The notes under the pieces were generated by a model. It worked only from the letters and a program-made list of their open reading frames with translations. It had not been told where the DNA came from and did not search any database. Positions 58,136 to 64,000 of a DNA stretch of 64,000 bases are shown here, one piece after another. This DNA is from Amycolatopsis mongoliensis. GTDB taxonomy: Bacteria; Actinomycetota; Actinomycetes; Mycobacteriales; Pseudonocardiaceae. Positions within the stretch are counted from its first letter, which is position 1; every line of letters begins with the position of its first letter. The translations under genes and the position numbers were made by a program. The stretch covers positions 10,106,001 to 10,170,000 of the forward strand of contig NZ_CP127295.1 in the NCBI RefSeq assembly GCF_030285665.1, in the 5' to 3' direction.

Positions 58136-58672
58136 ATGACGGCACGGGCCCGCAGGTCGGACGCGCGGGACAACCAGGCGCTGGTGCTCGCCGCCGCCAA
58201 GGAGGTCTTCGCCGAGGACGGGCCCGACGCGCCGCTCGACCGCGTCGCCCGCCGCGCCGGCGTCGGCAACGCGACGATGTACCGGCACTTCCCCAACCGT
58301 CGTGAGCTGGTCGTCGCCGTGTACGCCGACGAAGTCGCGGAGCTGCGAAGCCGCGCGGACCTCGACGCCGACAACCCCGGCGAAGCGCTCTTCGCCTGGC
58401 TCGGACTCTTCGTCGAGCACGTGCGGACGAAGCGTGCCCTCGCGCTTTCGCTGGCAGACCCCGCGGGCGAGCACGAAAGCCTGTTCGCCGGCTGGCACGC
58501 GGCGATGACCACGACCGCCGCGGCGCTGCTCGGCCGCGCGCGGGCCGCGGGCGCCGTCGCCCCCGACGTCACCGAACTCGACCTCCTGCTGCTCGCCACC
58601 GGCATCGCGTTGTCCGGCGGCGAGCCCGGCCGGCTGCTGGCACTGGTCCGCCGCGGTGCTGCGGCGCACTGA
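58136..58672 (+). CDS. TetR-family regulator
   Basis: 178-residue repressor. HTH about residues 14-55 (NQALVLAAAKEVFAEDGPDAPLDRVARRAGVGNATMYRHFPNRRELVVAVY). The C-terminal domain belongs to the SbtR-like short type. ATG with GGGAGCAGG directly upstream. Likely binds the 58066-58121 repeat and represses itself and the SnoaL gene. Confidence 0.9.
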   Translation: MTARARRSDARDNQALVLAAAKEVFAEDGPDAPLDRVARRAGVGNATMYRHFPNRRELVVAVYADEVAELRSRADLDADNPGEALFAWLGLFVEHVRTKRALALSLADPAGEHESLFAGWHAAMTTTAAALLGRARAAGAVAPDVTELDLLLLATGIALSGGEPGRLLALVRRGAAAH

Positions 58673-58679
58673 ACGCGCA

Positions 58680-58763
58680 GCTCGCGTGACCGGGGACGGA
58701 TCTCGCGTGATTGGGCGCGTGTCTCGCGTGATCGGAAGGGCATCTCGCGTGATTGGAGGGGCA
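58680..58763. repeat. 21-bp tandem repeat array, four units (family C, locus 3)
   Basis: Units at 58680, 58701, 58722 and 58743 with core TCTCGCGTGATTGG and ending GGGGCA, becoming more regular toward the right. It lies between the TetR stop and the LysR start, both on the plus strand. Confidence 0.88.
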
Positions 58764-58789
58764 TCACGTCTGGTCGTTAGGGTCGGGGG

Positions 58790-59695
58790 ATGGAGATGCT
58801 GCACCTGCGCTACTTCGTCGCGGTCGCCGAGGAACTGAACTTCTCGGCCGCGGCCCGGAAGCTGCACATGGCCGCGTCGCCGCTGTCCCAGCGGATCAAG
58901 GACCTCGAGCACGAGCTCGGGCAGCAGCTGTTCGACCGCAGCACCCACCACGTCACGCTCACCGCCGCCGGGACCGCGTTGCTGCCGCTGGCCCGGGACG
59001 TCCTCGAGCAGGTGAGCGCCATCCCGTGGCGGCTCAAGGAGGCGACCGAGCCGCAGCGCAGCACCGTCTTCCTCGGCATGCCCGCCGGCGTGCACCCCGA
59101 CCTGCGGGACCGCGTCAACGCCCTCGCCGGGCGGGTCAAGGCGCGCTACGAGCTGAAGCGCTGGCCCGGCACCACCGCCGACCTCGTCCAGGGCGTGCAC
59201 GAGGGCAAGCTCGCCCTCACCCTGGCCCGGCTGCCGGTCACCGACCCGGCACTGGAGCAGGTGCCGGTGATGTCGGAACGGCTCGGCGCGGTCGTGCCGG
59301 CCGACCTGTTCGCCGGGCGCGACTCCGTTTCCCTCGCCGAGCTGGCCGAATTCCCGTACGTCGCCTCACCTGGGGAAATCACCCCGGCGTACTTCGACCA
59401 GCTCGACCACCAATTGAACGAGCTGGGCGTCAAGAAACGCATCCGGCTGACGAACACCGGTTACGGTGGAACGTCCGAAATCATTTCCAGCGGCGAGGCC
59501 TTTTCCATTTCCATGCTCGACGGCAAATCGCCCATGCACGGCTACCGGCTCGACAACGTCATCGTCCTGCCCTTCACCGACTTCCGCCCCCAGCTGGACA
59601 CCGGCCTGCTCTGGCGCCGCGACCGCAGCGACGGCGACCTGCGAGAACTCGTCGAAGCCGCGAAAGAAATCTTCGCCGAGCCGCTGACCATCTAG
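58790..59695 (+). CDS. LysR-family transcriptional regulator
   Basis: 301-residue activator/repressor. N-terminal winged HTH: LRYFVAVAEELNFSAAARKLHMAASPLSQRIKDLEHELGQQLFDR. The effector domain is the usual two-lobe type from about residue 88. The ATG at 58790 follows TAGGGT by 6 bases, leaderless type. It reads in the same direction as the catabolic genes that start 115 bases after its stop and most likely regulates them through the inverted repeat at 59698. Confidence 0.92.
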   Translation: MEMLHLRYFVAVAEELNFSAAARKLHMAASPLSQRIKDLEHELGQQLFDRSTHHVTLTAAGTALLPLARDVLEQVSAIPWRLKEATEPQRSTVFLGMPAGVHPDLRDRVNALAGRVKARYELKRWPGTTADLVQGVHEGKLALTLARLPVTDPALEQVPVMSERLGAVVPADLFAGRDSVSLAELAEFPYVASPGEITPAYFDQLDHQLNELGVKKRIRLTNTGYGGTSEIISSGEAFSISMLDGKSPMHGYRLDNVIVLPFTDFRPQLDTGLLWRRDRSDGDLRELVEAAKEIFAEPLTI

Positions 59696-59697
59696 AA

Positions 59698-59724
59698 ATG
59701 GTATGACCGCTGCGGTCACACCAT
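59698..59724. promoter_or_regulatory. Inverted repeat between lysR and the catabolic operon
   Basis: ATGGTATGACCGC and GCGGTCACACCAT (one mismatch) around a single T, just after the lysR stop. It could be the lysR terminator (followed by TGTT) or the LysR binding site for the operon; the core TGACCGC-T-GCGGTCA is a typical dyad. A weaker dyad TTCGC-N7-GCGAA (59769-59785) lies nearer the first operon gene. Confidence 0.65.
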
Positions 59725-59810
59725 TGTTCGTATCATGATCATTCCCTTTCGCGTCGCCCGCGCCTACGTTCGCAAGTAGAGCGAAACAGCAAGGTGCGAA
59801 AGGACGAATG

Positions 59811-60968
59811 ATGACGGACTCCACCGGCACCGCGACCGGCCCGCTGGACGGCGTGCGGGTGATCGACCTCTCGACCGTGGTCATGGGCCCGTACGCGGCC
59901 CAGATCCTCGGCGACCTCGGCGCCGACGTGATCAAGATCGAGTCCCCCGCGGACACCGTCCGGGTGGGCCAGTACCGCACCACGCCGGGCATGACCCCGC
60001 TGAACCTGAACGTCAACCGCAACAAGCGCAGCGTCGCCCTCAACCTCAAGGACGAGGCCGAGCGCGAGCAGGCGCTGAAGCTGATCGACACCGCCGACGT
60101 GCTGATCACCAACATGCGCCCCGGCGCGCTGAGCCGGCTCGGCCTGAACTACGCCGACGTCGCCGAGCGCAACCCGCGCCTGGTCTACGCCCACGCGCAG
60201 GGCTTCCGCGGCGACTCCGACCGCGCCGGCAACGCCGCCTACGACGAGACCGTGCAGGCCTCCTCCGGCCTGGTCGACGTCGCCAACCGCGCGCTCGGCG
60301 AGCCGGTCTACCTGCCGACGATCATCGGCGACAAGGTTTCCTCGCTGACCATCGCCTACAGCGTGCTCGCCGCGCTGGTCCACCGCGACCGGACCGGCCA
60401 GGGCCAGCAGATCGAGATCCCGATGACCGACACCCTGCTCGCGTTCAACCTGGTCGAGCACCTCGCCGGGCACACGTACGAGCCGGCCGAGGGCCCCACC
60501 GGCTTCGGGCTGTCGATGACGAAGGGCCACGCCGCGGTCCGCACCAAGGACGGCCTGGCCTGCGTGATCCCCTACAACCCGGCCAACTTCCGCGACTTCT
60601 TCGCCGCGGCCGGGCGCCCGGACCTCGCCGCGGACCCGCGCGTGAACGGCGACACCATCGACCGCGCCGACAACGAGTGGCTGACCGAGCAGATCGCCGC
60701 GTGCGCCCCGGCGCTGACCACCGGCGAGTGGGCCGAGGTCTGCGCGAAGCACAGCATCCCGATGGCGCCGGTGCTCGAACTGGACCGGGCCCACGAGGAC
60801 CCGTACGTCCGCGACGGCCACCTGCTCGACACCGTCGAGCACCCGAGCGAGGGCGCCATCCGCACGGTCGGCATCCCGGTGAAGTTCTCCGCGACGCCCG
60901 GCTCGATCCGCCGCCTGGCCCCGCTGGCCGGCCAGGACACCGCCGAAGTCCTCGCGGAACTGAACTGA
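59811..60968 (+). CDS. CaiB/BaiF-family (class III) CoA-transferase
   Basis: 385-residue CoA-transferase that moves CoA between carboxylates, activating an acid for catabolism. N-terminal LDGVRVIDLSTVVMGPYAAQILGDLGADVIKIE is the family signature, and the nucleophilic aspartate is in AYDETVQASSGL near residue 147. ATGs at 59808 and 59811 are adjacent after AAAGGAC; the second is used. First gene of the operon. Family members act on carnitine/crotonobetaine, formate/oxalate, glutarate and others; the acid here is not identified. Confidence 0.9.
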   Translation: MTDSTGTATGPLDGVRVIDLSTVVMGPYAAQILGDLGADVIKIESPADTVRVGQYRTTPGMTPLNLNVNRNKRSVALNLKDEAEREQALKLIDTADVLITNMRPGALSRLGLNYADVAERNPRLVYAHAQGFRGDSDRAGNAAYDETVQASSGLVDVANRALGEPVYLPTIIGDKVSSLTIAYSVLAALVHRDRTGQGQQIEIPMTDTLLAFNLVEHLAGHTYEPAEGPTGFGLSMTKGHAAVRTKDGLACVIPYNPANFRDFFAAAGRPDLAADPRVNGDTIDRADNEWLTEQIAACAPALTTGEWAEVCAKHSIPMAPVLELDRAHEDPYVRDGHLLDTVEHPSEGAIRTVGIPVKFSATPGSIRRLAPLAGQDTAEVLAELN

Positions 60969-60981
60969 GAGAAGCACGACG

Positions 60982-61731
60982 ATGACCGAAGTACGCACCG
61001 AGCGGATCGGCAGCACCCTGCTGATCACCATCGACCGGCCGCAGGCCCGCAACGCGGTGAACGCCGCCGTCGCGGCCGGGCTGGCGGCCGCTCTGGACGA
61101 GCTGGAAGCCGACCCGGCGCTCCGGGTGGGCGTCCTGACCGGCGCCGAGAACACCTTCAGCGCCGGCATGGACCTCAAGGCCGCGCTCAAGGGCGAGTCC
61201 CCGGAGATCCCGGGACGCGGGTTCGGCGGCCTCACCGAAGCCGAGCTGACCAAGCCGCTGATCGCCGCCGTCGAAGGGTTCGCCATGGGCGGCGGGTTCG
61301 AGCTGGCCCTGGGTTGCGACTTGATCGTGGCCGCGGAAGACGCGAAGTTCGGTCTTCCCGAGGTCAAGCGCGGCCTGATCGCCGCGGGCGGCGGCGTGAT
61401 CCGGCTGCCGAAGCGGATCCCGCACCACCTGGCGATGGAGTTCCTGCTGACCGGCGAGCCCGTCACCGGCCGCCGCGCGGGTGAGCTGGGCCTGGTCAAC
61501 CGCGTGACGCCGAGCGGGGACGCCGCCGCCGTCGCGCTGCAGCTGGCCGAGAAGCTGGCGGAGAACGCGCCCCTGGCGCTGGCCGCCGTGAAGAAGATCG
61601 TGCGCGGCTCGGAGGCCGAGGCGTTCGCCCTGCAGCGCGAAGAAACGAAGAAACTGATGCAGTCCGCCGACGTCCGCGAAGGCATGACCGCCTTCGCCGA
61701 GCGCCGCGCTCCGAAGTGGACAGGCGAATAA
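60982..61731 (+). CDS. Enoyl-CoA hydratase/isomerase (crotonase) family
   Basis: 249-residue crotonase. Oxyanion-hole segments ENTFSAGMDLKAA (near residue 57) and GFAMGGGFELALGCDLIVAA (near 97); the catalytic glutamate position is in FGLPEVKRGL near 122. Acts on CoA esters made by the upstream transferase and the acyl-CoA dehydrogenase. It starts 13 bases after the CoA-transferase gene with a GAGAAGCA site. Confidence 0.92.
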   Translation: MTEVRTERIGSTLLITIDRPQARNAVNAAVAAGLAAALDELEADPALRVGVLTGAENTFSAGMDLKAALKGESPEIPGRGFGGLTEAELTKPLIAAVEGFAMGGGFELALGCDLIVAAEDAKFGLPEVKRGLIAAGGGVIRLPKRIPHHLAMEFLLTGEPVTGRRAGELGLVNRVTPSGDAAAVALQLAEKLAENAPLALAAVKKIVRGSEAEAFALQREETKKLMQSADVREGMTAFAERRAPKWTGE

Positions 61732-61733
61732 CC

Positions 61734-62480
61734 ATGAAGATCGACGAAGTCCGCAGGCACGTGACCACTCCCCTGACCGCCCCGGCGTTCGCGCCCGTGG
61801 TCCCGAGGTTCACCGACCGCGAGTACCTGAACATCGTCTACCGGACCGACGCCGACGCCCTGCGCGCCGTCGTGCCGGAGCCGCTGAAGGTCGAAGAACC
61901 GTTGGTGCGCTTCGAGGTCATGAAGATGGGCGACGTCTCCGGCTACGGCCCGTACACCGAGTCCGGCCAGGCGATCGAGGTCAGCTTCGACGGCGAGCGC
62001 GGCGAATACCTGCACGCGATGTACCTCGACAACTTCCCGGCCACCGCGTCCGGGCGCGAGGTGAGCGCGTACCCGAAGACCGTGGGCAGCCCGAACCTCT
62101 ACGTCGACAACGGCGTTCTGGTGGGCACGCTGGACTACGGGACGCTCAGGGTGGCGACCGCGACCATGGGCTACAAGCACCACGAGCTGGACGCCCGCGA
62201 GGCCGAACGCCAGATCATCGTCCCGACGTTCATGCTCAAGACGATCCCGGGCTACGACGGCGCGCCGCGCGTGCAGGAACTGGTCCGCACCGAGATCACC
62301 GACGTCGTGGTCAAGGAGGCCCACACCGGCCCCGCGCGGCTGCAGCTGTTCCAGCACGTCCTGGCGCCGCTGGCCGACCTGCCGGTGCTGGAGGTCGTCT
62401 CCGCGAGCCACATCCGCACCGACCTGACGCTCGCCCCGGTCAAGCCGGTCTTCGACTACCTGAAGGGAGCTCGGTCATGA
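61734..62480 (+). CDS. Acetoacetate decarboxylase-family protein
   Basis: 248-residue member of the acetoacetate decarboxylase fold. The block GREVSAYPKTVGSPNLY near residue 106 aligns with the active site; the Schiff-base lysine is present in YPKT, but the following lysine, which lowers its pKa in the clostridial enzyme, is Thr here. The family includes non-decarboxylating aldolase-dehydratases, so activity on a 3-keto acid is only inferred. The ATG at 61734 lies 2 bases after the crotonase stop; an upstream ATG at 61716 is inside that gene. Confidence 0.86.
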   Translation: MKIDEVRRHVTTPLTAPAFAPVVPRFTDREYLNIVYRTDADALRAVVPEPLKVEEPLVRFEVMKMGDVSGYGPYTESGQAIEVSFDGERGEYLHAMYLDNFPATASGREVSAYPKTVGSPNLYVDNGVLVGTLDYGTLRVATATMGYKHHELDAREAERQIIVPTFMLKTIPGYDGAPRVQELVRTEITDVVVKEAHTGPARLQLFQHVLAPLADLPVLEVVSASHIRTDLTLAPVKPVFDYLKGARS

Positions 62481-63388
62481 AGTTCACCACCGCGGCGGTG
62501 ATCGGCGCCGGCACCATCGGCCTGTCCTGGACGGCGCTGTTCGCCCACCACGGCCTGACCGTCCGCGTCAGCGACCCGCGCCCCGACCTCGCCGAGGCCG
62601 TGGAAGACGCGCTGGAGAAGTTCGCCCCGCACCTCGGCACGACCGCCGAGGAGCTGGCGAGCCGGGTCCACGTCGCCGCCGACGTCACCGAAGCCGTGCG
62701 CGACGCGGATGTCGTGCAGGAGAACGGACCGGAGAACCTCGAGTTCAAAAAGGACCTGTTCGCGAAGCTGGTCGAGGAAGCGCCGGAGCACGCGTTGCTG
62801 CTGAGTTCGTCGAGCGCCATCCCCTCGACGGCGTTCACCGGCGAGATCGACGGCAGCCGGGTCCTCATCGGGCACCCGTTCAACCCGCCGCACCTGATCC
62901 CCCTGGTCGAGGTCGTCCCCGGCGAGGGCACCAGCGAGGAGTCCGTCCACAAAGCCGTCGAGTTCTACACCCTCCTCGGCCGGACGCCGGTCGTGGAGCG
63001 CAAGGAGATCCCCGGGTTCGTCGGCAACCGCCTGCAGAACGCGCTGAGCCGCGAAGCGATCTACCTCGTCGAGCAGGGCGTGGTGACCCCGGCCGAGCTG
63101 GACGCGGTGATCACCCACTCGCTCGGGATCCGCTGGGCGACCGTCGGGCCGTTCCTCGGCTCGCACCTCGGTGGCGGCCCGGGCGGCTACCGGCACATGG
63201 CCGAGCACATCGGCAAGTCCATGAAGAAGATGTGGGCCGGGCTGGGCAACCCCAGCCAGAGCCCCGAAGAGCAGGAACGGCTCATCCGAGCCGTCGAACA
63301 GGCTTACGGCTCCTCCACGTACTCGGAACTCGCCGAGACGCGCGACCGCAAGCAGCTCGCAGTGTTGACCGCAGTGGAGGAGAACTGA
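62477..63388 (+). CDS. 3-hydroxyacyl-/3-hydroxyacid dehydrogenase
   Basis: 303-residue NAD-dependent dehydrogenase. N-terminal Rossmann motif GAGTIGLSW and Asp (VSDPRP) for NAD; SSSSAIPSTAFTG, GHPFNPPHLIPLVEVVPG and GFVGNRLQNALSREAIYLVEQGVV are the family blocks. VGPFLGSHLGGGPGGYRHM and the single short C-terminal domain resemble carnitine or L-gulonate 3-dehydrogenases (lambda-crystallin branch), which act on free hydroxy acids, more than FadB. ATGA overlap with the preceding gene. Free-acid versus CoA substrate is undecided. Confidence 0.88.
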   Translation: MKFTTAAVIGAGTIGLSWTALFAHHGLTVRVSDPRPDLAEAVEDALEKFAPHLGTTAEELASRVHVAADVTEAVRDADVVQENGPENLEFKKDLFAKLVEEAPEHALLLSSSSAIPSTAFTGEIDGSRVLIGHPFNPPHLIPLVEVVPGEGTSEESVHKAVEFYTLLGRTPVVERKEIPGFVGNRLQNALSREAIYLVEQGVVTPAELDAVITHSLGIRWATVGPFLGSHLGGGPGGYRHMAEHIGKSMKKMWAGLGNPSQSPEEQERLIRAVEQAYGSSTYSELAETRDRKQLAVLTAVEEN

Positions 63389-63389
63389 C

Positions 63390-64000
63390 ATGGAACCGCT
63401 CAAGGACAAGCTCACCGCCGACTTCTACGACTTCGAGGCGCTGCTGCCGGACGACGAGCGCAAGCTGCTCGTCCGGACGCGCGAGTTCATGCAGAACGAC
63501 GTCAAGCCGCTGGTGAACGAGAACTGGGAAGCCGGCACCTTCCCGAAGGAACTGATCGGGATGTTCCGCGACTCCGGTCTCGCGGGCCTGCCGTACGAAG
63601 GTTACGGCGAGCACAAGCCCGCGGTCAGCCACCTGCTCACCGGCATGATGGCGATGGAGATGAGCCGCACCGACGCGTCGGTGGCGACGTTCTTCGGTGT
63701 CCACAACGGACTCGCGATGTACTCGATCCACAGTGGCGGCAGCCAGGAACAGCGGGACCGCTGGCTCCCCGAAATGGCGGCGATGGACAAGATCGGCGCG
63801 TTCGCGATGACCGAGCCGCTCGGCGGGTCCGATGTGGCCGGTGGCATGCGCACGACCGCCAAGCGTGACGGGGACACCTGGATCCTCGACGGCGCCAAGA
63901 AGTGGATCGGCAACGCGACCTTCGCCGACTACATCGTCGTCTGGGCGCGGGACGTCGACGACAACCACGTCAAGGGCTTCGTCGTCGAGAAGGACATGCC
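63390..64000 (+). CDS. Acyl-CoA dehydrogenase (glutaryl-CoA-type), 3' end outside window
   Basis: 203 codons are visible, one base after the preceding stop. N-terminal helical domain, then the flavin/substrate block AFAMTEPLGGSDVAGGMRTTAKRDGDTWILDGAKKWIGNATFADYIVVWAR. The W(I)GN and YIVVWAR features resemble glutaryl-CoA and crotonobetainyl-CoA dehydrogenases. The catalytic base would lie beyond 64000. Ribosome site GGAGGA. Expected to introduce the double bond hydrated by the crotonase. Confidence 0.93.
   Translation, partial: MEPLKDKLTADFYDFEALLPDDERKLLVRTREFMQNDVKPLVNENWEAGTFPKELIGMFRDSGLAGLPYEGYGEHKPAVSHLLTGMMAMEMSRTDASVATFFGVHNGLAMYSIHSGGSQEQRDRWLPEMAAMDKIGAFAMTEPLGGSDVAGGMRTTAKRDGDTWILDGAKKWIGNATFADYIVVWARDVDDNHVKGFVVEKDM

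Noticed and set aside
58084..58767. Minus-strand frame with a repeated SRE-type heptad N-terminus
   Set aside because: The peptide repeat is simply the translation of the 21-bp DNA array at 58680-58763; the rest is antisense to a TetR gene.
59739..62411. 890-residue minus-strand frame across the catabolic operon
   Set aside because: Low-complexity Val/Gly/Arg/His translation and complete, well-spaced plus-strand genes underneath; shadow frame.

Overview
The window is chromosomal DNA from a high-GC actinomycete, most likely Pseudonocardiales (Amycolatopsis-like). This rests on its roughly 70% GC, frequent GTG starts, many start codons only 6-8 bases after a -10-like hexamer (leaderless layout), a LAXTG surface protein and an actinobacterial order of housekeeping genes. 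The order ftsK, rnj-dapA, thyX, dapB-M16-pnp-rpsO, ribF-truB, dinF-nrnA, rbfA-infB-ylxR-nusA-rimP, DUF4439 matches, from memory, the order in Mycobacterium tuberculosis, with accessory genes inserted between core blocks. No rRNA, tRNA, CRISPR array, prophage or insertion sequence is visible. No gene-free gap exceeds 300 bases.

Layout. 1-1840: 5' part of ftsK (minus). 2080-11521: accessory genes (lysophospholipid-type acyltransferase, WrbA-like flavodoxin, EamA transporter, amino-acid permease, a dGTPase-like HD enzyme of lower GC, a substrate-binding/VWA lipid-facing protein, a LAXTG-anchored surface protein). 11650-19058: RNase J, DapA, a transmembrane Ser/Thr kinase, a small unknown protein, MntH behind an MntR-like box, an ACT protein and ThyX. 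19180-23836: a ribbon-helix-helix/DUF4097 operon, a YcaQ-like DNA glycosylase, GNAT, GtrA and a VTT-like membrane protein. 24083-32615: the dapB/M16/pnp/rpsO and ribF/truB blocks. 32660-42188: transporters, an SDR, NrnA, an RNA-methyltransferase-like protein, an NfeD/flotillin pair, a TetR/methyltransferase pair and a lipoprotein esterase. 42192-48166: the translation operon rimP-nusA-ylxR-infB-DUF503-rbfA. 48289-58672: DUF4439, a PLP enzyme, an ICL/PEPM enzyme, M50, HxlR, three TetR-family regulators, two small exported proteins coupled to a two-component system, and a SnoaL protein. 58790-64000: a LysR gene followed by a catabolic operon (CaiB, crotonase, acetoacetate-decarboxylase family, 3-hydroxyacyl dehydrogenase, acyl-CoA dehydrogenase running off the end).

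The least expected content lies between the genes. Four families of short palindromic or tandem repeats recur, mostly at gene ends: a 21-bp tandem unit (three loci), a 30-bp hairpin unit (two loci), GTGAAGGCC long palindromes (five loci) and a GTGAATGA palindrome pair. Several regulator genes carry clear operator-like inverted repeats: tandem palindromes between SRPBCC and TetR, 21-bp arms between SnoaL and TetR, and an inverted repeat covering the apparent leaderless promoter of the RHH gene.
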